Positions 1 through 8,239 of a stretch of DNA of 52,661 bases are shown here, in pieces. How positions within the stretch are numbered: position 1 is the stretch's first letter; the number at the start of each line of letters is the position of its first letter. The stretch comes from an uncultured Lentisphaeria bacterium (lineage in GTDB: Bacteria > Verrucomicrobiota > Lentisphaeria > Victivallales > UBA1829). The translations under genes were made by a program, and so were the position numbers. The notes under the pieces were generated by a model. The model worked only from the letters and a program-made list of their open reading frames with translations. It ran no database searches and was not told where the DNA came from. The stretch covers positions 1-52,661 of the forward strand of contig CASEFP010000092.1 in assembly GCA_949287225.1 (NCBI GenBank), given 5' to 3'.

Positions 1-1
1 C

Positions 2-1324
2 GAACTGCAAAACGCGGCAGACGCCGCCGCGTATTCCGGGGCGCTGGTTCAGGCGGACACGATCAGCCGTGTCGCCGTCATCAACAAGGCAATGGCCTGG
101 AATTACGTCATGATGACGCGCCGCCAGATGGATCACATCGTTGGAGCCTGGCTGACCAAAGTGACGGAGCGCTGGCAGCATGACTGCGCCGTGACTGCCG
201 CCGCCCAGCAGCTCTGCGCCTGCTGCTGGCACAAAATCGAGGCGGTCAACTGGCGGGTCGGAGTCGATGCCTCGGGCGGGGCAAGCGAAGGAATCACGCA
301 TCAGTTAATCCGCCTGAATGAATCGCAGAACGCGGGAATCCCGGAAATACTCGGCGGACTCGGGGTAAACGCCGCACAGAATCCGGTGTCGCTCCTGAGT
401 TCTCTGCGGAGGTGCATCTCCTCCATGAATCAGGCGGAGAAGGAACTGATTTCCGGCATGAAAAAACGGATCGAGAGTGCGGTGGAATTTGCCGTCAACG
501 CCAATGTCTCCCTGACGGAAAACGACAGAAAAACCAGGGAGAAACGCGACATTCAATGGACTCTTTACGAGCTGCAGGATGCAAACCGTTATTTTGAGGC
601 GCTCAAATCGAACGAGGAAAGCCGCTTTCTCGGATTCGGGGACTTTTCCGGTTCGGCCGAAGAGACGTTCGGCGCCGGAGCGAATACCTGGCTGACCCTG
701 GCGGATTCCGAAGGGTTCCAGCGGAATTATCAGCAGCTCGGGAATGCCCTCACCGCCAGATGGTTCACCTACACTCAGAGCTGGTGGCACGCGGTCGTCT
801 GTCAGGATGGGGGCTTCGCCGCCCAGGCGGCTCCGCCGGTGACCGGCGAACAGGGGCGTGACGCGTATTACACCGGGGAAAAGGCGTCACCGATGGTGCT
901 GAAGTCCAACTTCTTCAAACCGGACGGCGCGATTGTCGCAGGTGTGTCGCGTCCGTTGAACAATCCGTTCGCCTTCATTTTCGGCGGCGGGGAGCAGTCC
1001 GGGATCTATTCGGCGTTCAACGTCGGGGGCGGCACTCAGACGATGTGGTGCATTTCCGGAGCACGGGCCGGCTATCGTCTTTCCGACTGGAAAGAGGGGG
1101 AATACCGCAACACGGGAAAGATCGAGGACAAGGACAATCTGTGCGTGGCGGACTGGGACGCGCTGTTTCTGCCGCTGCGCGACAAGGATTCGACCGCCAA
1201 ATCCAGCCTGCTGGAAGATCTGGCGAAAAAACTCGGCGCGTCGAGATCGTTCGTCGGAAGGGACTATACCGGTCCTTATTCAAATATAGAGTTCTCAGGT
1301 GCGAGAGAACACTTGCATCATTAA
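2..1324 (+). CDS. TadG-like Flp pilus-assembly protein (5' partial)
   Basis: The reading frame is open from base 2, so the true start lies upstream of the window. The first visible residues include NAADAAAYSGAL, which closely matches the segment just after the membrane helix of TadG-like pilus-assembly proteins (typically NAADAAALAGA). The remaining 440 or so residues are not recognisable and lack a further membrane helix, which fits a periplasmic domain behind a missing N-terminal anchor. In Tad systems TadG-like proteins are minor pseudopilins or assembly factors. It is the first of about 19 co-directional genes, and the next gene starts 21 bases downstream. The TadG assignment rests mainly on that short motif and the neighbourhood. 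Confidence 0.65.
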   Translation, partial: ELQNAADAAAYSGALVQADTISRVAVINKAMAWNYVMMTRRQMDHIVGAWLTKVTERWQHDCAVTAAAQQLCACCWHKIEAVNWRVGVDASGGASEGITHQLIRLNESQNAGIPEILGGLGVNAAQNPVSLLSSLRRCISSMNQAEKELISGMKKRIESAVEFAVNANVSLTENDRKTREKRDIQWTLYELQDANRYFEALKSNEESRFLGFGDFSGSAEETFGAGANTWLTLADSEGFQRNYQQLGNALTARWFTYTQSWWHAVVCQDGGFAAQAAPPVTGEQGRDAYYTGEKASPMVLKSNFFKPDGAIVAGVSRPLNNPFAFIFGGGEQSGIYSAFNVGGGTQTMWCISGARAGYRLSDWKEGEYRNTGKIEDKDNLCVADWDALFLPLRDKDSTAKSSLLEDLAKKLGASRSFVGRDYTGPYSNIEFSGAREHLHH

Positions 1325-1345
1325 CTCAAAAAGGGAAGGCAAATC

Positions 1346-2338
1346 ATGAAAACAACAAAATTGCTGACAACGGCCGCACTTATCATGGGGTGTGCGGGAA
1401 GCATGCAGACGGCATTCGCGGAAAATACACAGAACAGTGTGGGAAATCCGTTTGAAGGCAATATTTCCGTCATGCGGATTTTTGCCAAGGAGACGCCGGT
1501 GCAGACGGTAAAGGACTGGATGAGCAAAGGTGCCGGAGCCAAATGGGAAAAAATGATCCGGCCGACTGTCCTGGAAAACGGCAATGCTCCGCTGCTGAAG
1601 AATTTCTTTGCAACGGCGGTTGTTTTTACGGGCAGTCAGAATGAAGACAGTGGATTTGCGGCATTTTACAATGTCTGGCAGGACTCCATCCTCCTGTTTC
1701 AGATGGACAATTCCGGGCGTTTCAATGCACCTGAAAATTTTATTTTCCTTCCGGGAGCGGTTTTCCGCGGAGAAAAATTCAATGAGGAAAAACCCGCACA
1801 GTCCATTTGCCCGACAAGTGAGCCTTTTGATCTGGCGGTCATCCGGACATATCAAGCCACGAAAAAAGTTTTTGACAGCAAATTTTCAGGGAAAAGAGCA
1901 ATGGCGGAATTTGCCCGATATCTGAAAAACGATTCTGACGGCATGTTCGCGGATGTTACAGTCAATGCCTATCTGAATGCAAAGCTGCTGGCCGAGCTCA
2001 AGGACCCCGGCAACACAGCCGCGCTCAAGGAGGCGGACCGTTTCGGTGATCTGCTTCAGTCAGGAAGCACCGGCGACTTGGAAAAAGTCTTTTCCGGCGG
2101 AAATGCAAAAAGCATGATTGAGAAATTCACCGCATTCCCCGCTGAAACAAGGGAGAACATCGTCATTACCGCCTATCTGAAGGGGAAGAACCAGACGATC
2201 TACGCATATGCGTCGAGCATCTGGCCGGAGCTTGCCGTTCTGATTTCGGTTCCGAAAGGAAACGGGAAACCAAGTTTACTCATGCTCCTTCTGAATGATA
2301 AGTTTGCCCAGCAGATCATGAATATCAAAAGCAGATAA
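1346..2338 (+). CDS. Secreted protein of unknown function in the Tad locus
   Basis: A 330-residue protein with a clear Sec signal peptide: MKTTKLL, a hydrophobic stretch, and a probable cleavage after AFA near residue 25. The ribosome binding site AAGGGAAGG lies just upstream of the ATG. I recognise no domain. The mature part is mixed alpha/beta in character with no further membrane helix, so it is expected in the periplasm or outside the cell. It sits between the TadG-like protein and another exported protein, so a role in or around the pilus is inferred from position only. Confidence 0.7.
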   Translation: MKTTKLLTTAALIMGCAGSMQTAFAENTQNSVGNPFEGNISVMRIFAKETPVQTVKDWMSKGAGAKWEKMIRPTVLENGNAPLLKNFFATAVVFTGSQNEDSGFAAFYNVWQDSILLFQMDNSGRFNAPENFIFLPGAVFRGEKFNEEKPAQSICPTSEPFDLAVIRTYQATKKVFDSKFSGKRAMAEFARYLKNDSDGMFADVTVNAYLNAKLLAELKDPGNTAALKEADRFGDLLQSGSTGDLEKVFSGGNAKSMIEKFTAFPAETRENIVITAYLKGKNQTIYAYASSIWPELAVLISVPKGNGKPSLLMLLLNDKFAQQIMNIKSR

Positions 2339-2359
2339 ACCAGGAAAGGAGGCATGGCT

Positions 2360-2896
2360 ATGAAAAACAACGGGACAATCAGATTTTCAATGGCAATCCT
2401 TTTGGTTTGTGGATGCGTTTTCCTTTCCACCGACCTCGCGGCTGCCGAAAAATCCAAGGCTGCATCTTCATCGGTTCAGAAAAACGATACAGCGAAAAAG
2501 ACCAAGGCAACGGGGAATGTCATCTCGAAGGAGGACCTTGAAAAACTCACCACAACCGCCATGGAAAAAAGCGGAAATCCCCTGATGCAGGCCGGTTCAA
2601 AATGGCTTGGATGGATCGACAAGATCAAAAAAGTGAATTCTCTGGTCTGGGATGGACTTCAGATCGGTCTTGCGACAAACGAACAGGAGTTTCTCACGGC
2701 ATGGGAAAACGCGGTTGTCGATGCGTTCGGAGAAGGCGTCCGCAAGAACAAATGGCTGATGGAGCAGATCAGAAAGATCGGAAAAGAGATCTGGGCGTGG
2801 CACCTGAAAGAGGACAAGAAGCTCAAGGAAAACAATAAAGAGGATTATGAAAGAAGCCAGAAGTTCCTTCAGGGACTCCTCAATCTGGGCAGATGA
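2360..2896 (+). CDS. Small secreted protein of unknown function
   Basis: About 178 residues. There are two in-frame ATGs, at 2354 and 2360. The AAAGGAGG site ends at 2352, giving 1 base of spacing to the first and 7 to the second, so I chose 2360 (MKNNG). The N-terminus is a signal peptide ending near LAAA. It is followed by a Lys/Ser/Ala-rich linker and a Lys/Glu-rich, mostly helical domain with several Trp (GWIDKIKK, IWAWHLKEDKK). No family is recognised. The stop TGA is embedded in an ATGA, although the next gene probably starts slightly further downstream. Confidence 0.65.
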   Translation: MKNNGTIRFSMAILLVCGCVFLSTDLAAAEKSKAASSSVQKNDTAKKTKATGNVISKEDLEKLTTTAMEKSGNPLMQAGSKWLGWIDKIKKVNSLVWDGLQIGLATNEQEFLTAWENAVVDAFGEGVRKNKWLMEQIRKIGKEIWAWHLKEDKKLKENNKEDYERSQKFLQGLLNLGR

Positions 2897-2922
2897 CAAC
2901 GGGAACGGCACAGGAGAACGCG

Positions 2923-3246
2923 ATGCACATGCAGAATAAAGCAAAACGGTCATGGAAACGCAAAGACGGATTTTTCCGCCGTCTCATATTCAGCGGTTCT
3001 GGCGCCGTCACGATGGAGTATGTGCTTCTCTGCGTCCTGCTTGCAGGCGGCGCGGTGATGATGGTCATCACATTCTCCCGCGCCGTCACCAGACAGTTCG
3101 CCCTGATGTCCTATGTCATGGCTCCCCTGCCGGATGAGGATTTTTCGGAAATTCAGAAGCGATTCCGGGAAAACACGGAATCGGATGCTCAGGTCGGAAG
3201 CCAGTATTCCGACTATATGCATGGCATGAAAGGCGGACAGCAGTGA
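2923..3246 (+). CDS. Flp-like prepilin
   Basis: A 107-residue protein with a basic leader (NKAKRSWKRKDGFFRRL), then G-A-V-T-M-E-Y followed by a roughly 20-residue hydrophobic helix and a polar tail. The Gly with Glu at +5 is the prepilin-peptidase cleavage signature, and the short length with one helix matches Flp-type pilins, though the tail is longer than in a typical major Flp pilin. An ATG at 2893 overlaps the previous stop but has no good ribosome binding site. The ATG at 2923 has AGGAG at 2912-2916 with 6 bases of spacing, so it was preferred. It may be a minor pilin. Confidence 0.65.
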   Translation: MHMQNKAKRSWKRKDGFFRRLIFSGSGAVTMEYVLLCVLLAGGAVMMVITFSRAVTRQFALMSYVMAPLPDEDFSEIQKRFRENTESDAQVGSQYSDYMHGMKGGQQ

Positions 3247-3920
3247 TGAGGGCCACGTTGAAAAAAATGATGACGGAACGGGGATCGGTTCTAATGGAAA
3301 CGATCCTCGTGATTCCGTTGTATATCGCTTTTTTCAGCGGGATCTATCTGCTCGGCGATCTGGAGCTCGGGCGCAACCGGCTGACCGCCGCCGACCGTTT
3401 CGCGGTCTGGCTCTCCGGCTGCCGATACGGGGACAGGGACGATGAGACGGTGAAAAAAGAGACGTCGAAAGCGTTTTTCCCGGACGGCGAATTCGCCGAG
3501 GGGACAAAAGCCGAATTGTTTTCCTCGCACAAGACGAAGGCGGACTGGTATTCCGTGGTGCGCGGAGCAGCGAAACTCAGGATGGTTCTGCCGGTCTGGG
3601 CGGTGGGATGCCGGAAAGGGGTGATTCAGCTTTTCGCCGACATCGGCAGAACGCCGGACAAAGAGCTGTGGGACAAGCTTTCGTTCAAGGCGCGCGAGAT
3701 TCAGGAACCGGACACCCACAGTGTGCTGATGCGCGCGGATTACGATGTCCGGGAGAAACCGGGCCGCGAACTCGCGCAGGGGGGGCCGCTGTGGTATGTG
3801 GAATACCGCACCGCCTTCATCGACCGCGAGGGGGTCCCCGGTGACAAGCCGGATGCGCTCTCCGTCAGCGACGGCGCGGAATACACCCGGAACCCGCAGT
3901 TCGAGAGATGGAGCAAATGA
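3246..3920 (+). CDS. TadE-like pseudopilin
   Basis: About 224 residues. The N-terminus reads RGSVLMETILVIPLYIAFF, then LGDLELGRNRLTAADRFAVW. This follows the TadE pattern: Gly before a five-residue step to Glu, a hydrophobic helix with an internal Pro, then an ELGR-like segment. TadE proteins are minor pseudopilins processed by the prepilin peptidase. The remainder is a soluble periplasmic domain I do not recognise. The ATG at 3246 overlaps the previous stop codon (TGATG). A GTG at 3243 is an alternative start. Confidence 0.7.
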   Translation: MRATLKKMMTERGSVLMETILVIPLYIAFFSGIYLLGDLELGRNRLTAADRFAVWLSGCRYGDRDDETVKKETSKAFFPDGEFAEGTKAELFSSHKTKADWYSVVRGAAKLRMVLPVWAVGCRKGVIQLFADIGRTPDKELWDKLSFKAREIQEPDTHSVLMRADYDVREKPGRELAQGGPLWYVEYRTAFIDREGVPGDKPDALSVSDGAEYTRNPQFERWSK

Positions 3921-3921
3921 G

Positions 3922-4278
3922 GTGAAACTGTTTTTTACATTTTTATATGCGTTTTGTCTTGCGGGCGCCGCTGCCGCCGCGGAGATCCGGCTTCCGGCGG
4001 AATCGCAGCTTTCCGCCGAGGAAAGTGCCGACGGAAAAACGTGGCGTCAATGCGGAACCCTGCCGCTTGCCTACACGGCGGCAAAAAGGAATTTTGATCT
4101 GTCTCTGCGGAAACAGGGCTGGACCCGCTTGAAAACGGTCGAATACGACCGGATTCAATGGAAGTCACTCGAAGTGTGGGGCAAAGGCAAAGAGCGGATT
4201 CTGCTGCAGTTCTGGCGGGAGGACGTGTCTCTCACCGGATTTGCCTGGGGAACGCTGAAGGAAGAAAAGAAGTCATGA
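3922..4278 (+). CDS. Small secreted protein of unknown function
   Basis: A 118-residue protein with a signal peptide (MKLFFTFLYAFCLAGAAAAA) that is probably cleaved before EIRLPAES. The start is GTG at 3922, with GGAG at 3910-3913 and 8 bases of spacing; the only ATG nearby (3917) is in another frame. The mature part is about 100 residues with several Trp and no recognised domain. Its stop overlaps the kinase start (ATGA at 4275-4278), so the two are probably translationally coupled. A role as partner or ligand for the kinase's periplasmic part is possible, but this is inferred only from the coupling. Confidence 0.6.
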   Translation: MKLFFTFLYAFCLAGAAAAAEIRLPAESQLSAEESADGKTWRQCGTLPLAYTAAKRNFDLSLRKQGWTRLKTVEYDRIQWKSLEVWGKGKERILLQFWREDVSLTGFAWGTLKEEKKS

Positions 4279-7200
4279 GCGAAAACGAAACACGGAAAAA
4301 CAAGCGGAATCCCGCTTCGGATGCGGCGTCCCCGGCGCCGGAGCGTCGGGAGACAGCCTCCGCCGTTTCGTCGCCGGACGAGGAAAGAAAGTATGCCACC
4401 GAAGTCACGATGGTCGATGCTCCCGGTGTGAAAGACGCAGCCCTGGACGATGAAAAAAAGTATTCCACCGAAGTCACGATGATCGACGCTCCCGGCGTGA
4501 AAGACGCCGCCTTGGACGATGAAAAAAAGTATTCCACCGAAGTCACGATGGTCGACGCTCCGGCCGCACATCATCAGACCGATGTAACCATGCTTCAGGA
4601 AAAACCGCCGGAATTGGAGGAATCCTCCGGCGAGGACGATTTGCAGCCGGGCGACCGGATCGACCGCTACACCATCGTCAGGAAACTCGGCCAGGGGGGG
4701 ATGGGAAGCGTCTACCTGGTGCGGCATGAAACACTTGGCGTTTTCCGGGCGGCAAAAGTTCTGTCCAGCGCGCTTTACAAACGCGGCGGCGAATTTGTCA
4801 AACGCTTCATTCGGGAAGCGAAGATGGCGTGTTCGATCAGCCATCCGAACATCGTCAATGTGCTGGACGTCGGCGAAGAACCCGACAGCAGCCTCTGCTA
4901 TATCATTATGGAATACGTGGACGGGGGAACCGTCCGCAATGTACTGCACAACATTCCGCATCTCAGCGAAATACACGCACTGATCATCGCCGAAGCGGTG
5001 GCGGAGGCGCTGAAAGCCGTCGCCGAACAGAAAATCGTTCACCGCGACATCAAACCGGACAACGTGATGCTGACGAGGCGCGGCGAAGTCAAGCTGGCCG
5101 ACCTCGGGATCGCCAAAAATACGGATGAAAACGTTCAGCTGACAAAATCCCACGTAATGATGGGTACTCCGGCCTATCTCGCACCGGAACAGGCACAGGA
5201 CGCACATTCGGTGGATGTCCGCGCCGATATTTACAGTCTGGGCGCGACACTGTATGAAATGCTCACCGGAGAAATTCCCTATCCCGGGAAAAGCACGTAT
5301 GATATTCTGACAAAATTAGTTTCCGACCCGGTTCCCGACCCGCGCGCGCTGGTGGATTCCATCTCTCCGCAGACAGCACGCCTGGTCATGAAAATGTTGT
5401 CGAAACAGGCGAAGCAGCGTCAGTCCAGCGCGGCGGAACTGCTCAGGGAAATCCGTTCGCTGAATCTTCTTCCGCCCGATTACGACACACAGAAAAGCAT
5501 CCGGGAACTTCTGGAACAATCCGGAGCCGGTAACTACTCCATGGTTTCACTGACTCCCACCACGGGCAATCCGGTCTCGACCTGGCTGATGCGCCATGTG
5601 CTCTTGAAACTGGAAAATTCTTTACGCAAAATCCCTCTCTGCGCCCGCATGATCGACGCGATGCACAGGGATATCCGGATTTTTTACGGAGTGCTCGTGC
5701 TGATGACACTGTTATTCATCGGACTGCCGGTCACACTGATCCTGACCGCACCTCCGGCCATTCCGGATGTTCCAATCTCCACGCAGACGGGACAGGACAC
5801 GCAGGAGCTTTCCGGTCATTCCAATTCTCCGGGCGTTTTTGCCCTTGACACCTCACCAGCGGGGAAACCGGGCGGAGCAGCGGCACCTCAGCAGACAGCC
5901 CCGGCGCAGGAGACAAGGAACCGGTCCAATCAAAACAGACCGGAAACGTCTTCCGCACAGGATTCCGCGCGCCTGGCAGAGGAAAAGCGCAAACTTGAGG
6001 AAGAACAGCGTCAGCTGGAGCGGGAACGCCGCGAAGCCGAACGCAAACGGGCGGAGCAGCGTCGTGCAGACGCAGAACGATCCCGTTCTGCCGGATCGCA
6101 GAAAACAAATATGCAGACATCAGAAGTGAAAAAAATCGCTGTTTTCGCGGAAATCACTCCGATCGGAGCACAAGCCGTTTTGCGGAACGAAAGCGGGCGG
6201 GAACTGGCCTCACAGCGGGTCCCGGTCACCGGAAAAGTGCAATTCAATGTTCCGGCGGGTCAATACAAACTTTCCGTATCGGCTCCGGGGTTCAAGTCGG
6301 TGGAAAGGGCTTTTCCGGTTTCGGACAGAAGGACAATCACCGGCGTCAAGATTGATCTTCCGCATGACATATGCGTCTGCACGGTGCGTGTTTACGGCAG
6401 TGCCAAGCTGCTGGAATTTCTGAAGAACAAGGGTGTGGAGCTTCGCGTCGATGACGGCGCATGGAATAAAATCACCAAATTCCCGTATAAAATGGAAGTG
6501 ACCCGGACCACTCATACGCTGTCGCTGCGGGGAACGGGAATCCGCCCGACGGTTCAGAGTTTGAAAATTGCGCCGGATCAGGCGAAAAGCTCAGCTGAAA
6601 TCTATCTTTCGGAAAAGGATGCCTCTCTGGAAATCGCAACGGAAATCAAAGACAATATCTCCATCAATCTATTCGGGATCTGGGAGCCTCTGAAAAAGCA
6701 TATCCCGCTTGCTCCGTTCAAAACATACACATTGAGATGGAGAATTTCAGGCGGAAAGGAATCCATTGTCCAGATCCCGGAACTGCAGCCGGAATCCATC
6801 CACAGAATCGTTCTTGAACGGAAACAGCGGACCGCTCTTCCCGGCGAAACGGAATTTGCCGAAGCGGAAAAACTGATACGGAACGGCGACAACAAAGACG
6901 CCGTGGAAAAACTGAAAGAGGCCGTCGCAAAGGGGCATCCGGAAGCGACGTTCCGTCTCGGGCAGATGCACGAACAGGGAAAAGGCCGCTGGTTCTCCAG
7001 CGACACGGACGCCCTGGCCTGTTATCAGAAGGCGGCGGAACCGCCGATGAATCATGCGAAAGCCCAATATCAGGTGGGGCTGTTTTATGAAAAAGGGCGC
7101 GGCGGCCTGGACCGGGATATCAGGAAGGCAATCGAATGGTATAAGAAATCCGCGGATCGGAAAAATCCGGACGCACTGTTCCGGCTCGGAATGGCATACA

Positions 7201-7430
7201 AGGACGGAGATGGAAACGAGCCTGTGGATTACACGAGAATGATTGCGTATTTTACTGCGGCGGCGCAGGCCGGACACCCCGATGCACAGTATCAGCTGGG
7301 CTACAGTTACGAAAACGGAATCGGAGTGCCGATCAATGTCGGCAGGGCGAAATACTGGTATGAAAAAGCCGCGGAACAGGGTAACGGCAATGCCAGACGG
7401 CGCGGAAAAGCGCTGGAAGGATTGAAATAA
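4275..7430 (+). CDS. Transmembrane Ser/Thr protein kinase with PEGA-like and Sel1-repeat regions
   Basis: A 1051-residue kinase. Order of parts: an acidic Thr-rich N-terminus with three TEVTM(V/I)DAP repeats (residues 35-97); a PknB-type kinase domain (about 130-395) with GQGGMGSVY, Lys161, HRDIKPDN (256-263), DLG (276-278) and GTPAYLAPEQ (from 297); one membrane helix near 470-495; a Pro/Gln linker; a charged Glu/Arg coiled coil near 575-610; a PEGA-like beta domain (VPAGQYKLSVSAPGFKSV); and C-terminal Sel1-type repeats (about 860-1050). All catalytic residues are present, so it should be active in the cytoplasm, while the C-terminal part is probably periplasmic. Neighbouring FHA proteins and a PP2C phosphatase are the likely readers and eraser. 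The start is the ATG overlapping the previous stop. Confidence 0.9.
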   Translation: MSENETRKNKRNPASDAASPAPERRETASAVSSPDEERKYATEVTMVDAPGVKDAALDDEKKYSTEVTMIDAPGVKDAALDDEKKYSTEVTMVDAPAAHHQTDVTMLQEKPPELEESSGEDDLQPGDRIDRYTIVRKLGQGGMGSVYLVRHETLGVFRAAKVLSSALYKRGGEFVKRFIREAKMACSISHPNIVNVLDVGEEPDSSLCYIIMEYVDGGTVRNVLHNIPHLSEIHALIIAEAVAEALKAVAEQKIVHRDIKPDNVMLTRRGEVKLADLGIAKNTDENVQLTKSHVMMGTPAYLAPEQAQDAHSVDVRADIYSLGATLYEMLTGEIPYPGKSTYDILTKLVSDPVPDPRALVDSISPQTARLVMKMLSKQAKQRQSSAAELLREIRSLNLLPPDYDTQKSIRELLEQSGAGNYSMVSLTPTTGNPVSTWLMRHVLLKLENSLRKIPLCARMIDAMHRDIRIFYGVLVLMTLLFIGLPVTLILTAPPAIPDVPISTQTGQDTQELSGHSNSPGVFALDTSPAGKPGGAAAPQQTAPAQETRNRSNQNRPETSSAQDSARLAEEKRKLEEEQRQLERERREAERKRAEQRRADAERSRSAGSQKTNMQTSEVKKIAVFAEITPIGAQAVLRNESGRELASQRVPVTGKVQFNVPAGQYKLSVSAPGFKSVERAFPVSDRRTITGVKIDLPHDICVCTVRVYGSAKLLEFLKNKGVELRVDDGAWNKITKFPYKMEVTRTTHTLSLRGTGIRPTVQSLKIAPDQAKSSAEIYLSEKDASLEIATEIKDNISINLFGIWEPLKKHIPLAPFKTYTLRWRISGGKESIVQIPELQPESIHRIVLERKQRTALPGETEFAEAEKLIRNGDNKDAVEKLKEAVAKGHPEATFRLGQMHEQGKGRWFSSDTDALACYQKAAEPPMNHAKAQYQVGLFYEKGRGGLDRDIRKAIEWYKKSADRKNPDALFRLGMAYKDGDGNEPVDYTRMIAYFTAAAQAGHPDAQYQLGYSYENGIGVPINVGRAKYWYEKAAEQGNGNARRRGKALEGLK
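4377..4565 (+). repeat. Three tandem 69-bp in-frame repeats in the kinase gene
   Basis: Units begin at 4377, 4446 and 4515, the third being partial. Each encodes a D-(D/E)-E-(R/K)-K-Y-x-T-E-V-T-M-x-D-A-P core, followed in the first two by GVKDAAL. Units 2 and 3 are almost identical at the DNA level, which suggests recent duplication. Each protein unit contains T-M-(V/I)-D, a T-x-x-D motif of the type preferred by FHA domains when the Thr is phosphorylated. A degenerate fourth copy (TDVTMLQ) follows at about 4576. Confidence 0.85.
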
Positions 7431-7468
7431 AAAAAGAAAAATTCAATAAACATAAGGAACAACGGCAA

Positions 7469-8218
7469 ATGAAAAATTCCATTCCCCTGATTCTTGCGGT
7501 GCTGCTGGGGCTGGCGGCGGTATTCGCCGTAAGCAAGATCATCTCGACCAACACGGCCAAGGTCGAGGAGACAGTGAAAATTGTGGCGGCAACCCGCGAC
7601 CTGTCGGCCGGAGAGGTGATCGCGGAGGGGTTCTTCATGCCCAAGGAGGTTCCGATTTCCGCAGTACCGGCACAGGCCATTAAATGGAACCGCTCGTCCA
7701 TGATCGTCGGACAGCGCCTGAAGCAGCCGGTGCAGAAAGGCAACTACATTTTCATTCAGGATGTGGGACTTTCCCAGGGAATGAGCAATGTGGTCGGCGA
7801 AGGGGAGTGGGCGGTCGCCATCCAGATCGCGGACAAAGCCATGGCATCGCTTCTGCAGAGCGGCGACGAGGTGGCGATTGTCGGCACATTCAAGCTCGAC
7901 TTCAAAGGCGGCGCGGGGGTGCCTCCCGGCAAGAAGGATGTGACGATGGTGTTGTTCCCGAAGGTCCGGGTGCTGGAAATCCCGTCCGGCAAGCGGGATC
8001 AGAATATGGACGGGGTGATCATCGTGCTTCTGCCGCCGCAGCAGGCGCAGGCGCTGATCGCCGCGTCGCGGATCGCGGAGCTGACTCCCGTGCTGCGCCG
8101 GACCAACGACCCGACAGCGCTGAACCGGATGGACGCAGGAATGGTGACGCCGGAAACCTTCAGTTCGATGGTCAACGACCTTGAAGTAGTCAATATCCCC
8201 AAAACACCCAAAAAGTAA
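7469..8218 (+). CDS. cpaB: Flp pilus assembly protein CpaB (RcpC)
   Basis: A 249-residue protein with an N-terminal membrane anchor or signal (IPLILAVLLGLAAVFAVS) and then a SAF-like domain (VKIVAATRDLSAGEVIAEGFF) with the usual Pro-rich ASVP-type segment (VPISAVPAQAI). This is the CpaB/RcpC layout. CpaB is a periplasmic protein that helps the secretin assemble in Tad systems. It lies 38 bases after the kinase gene and directly before the secretin, the normal Tad order. Length is in the family's usual range. Confidence 0.85.
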   Translation: MKNSIPLILAVLLGLAAVFAVSKIISTNTAKVEETVKIVAATRDLSAGEVIAEGFFMPKEVPISAVPAQAIKWNRSSMIVGQRLKQPVQKGNYIFIQDVGLSQGMSNVVGEGEWAVAIQIADKAMASLLQSGDEVAIVGTFKLDFKGGAGVPPGKKDVTMVLFPKVRVLEIPSGKRDQNMDGVIIVLLPPQQAQALIAASRIAELTPVLRRTNDPTALNRMDAGMVTPETFSSMVNDLEVVNIPKTPKK

Positions 8219-8239
8219 CTTAACCACAAGGAGTTCGCC

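Noticed and set aside
4377..4565. CRISPR-like or mobile repeat
   Set aside because: The 69-bp units are in frame, have no spacers and encode a repeated peptide inside the kinase.
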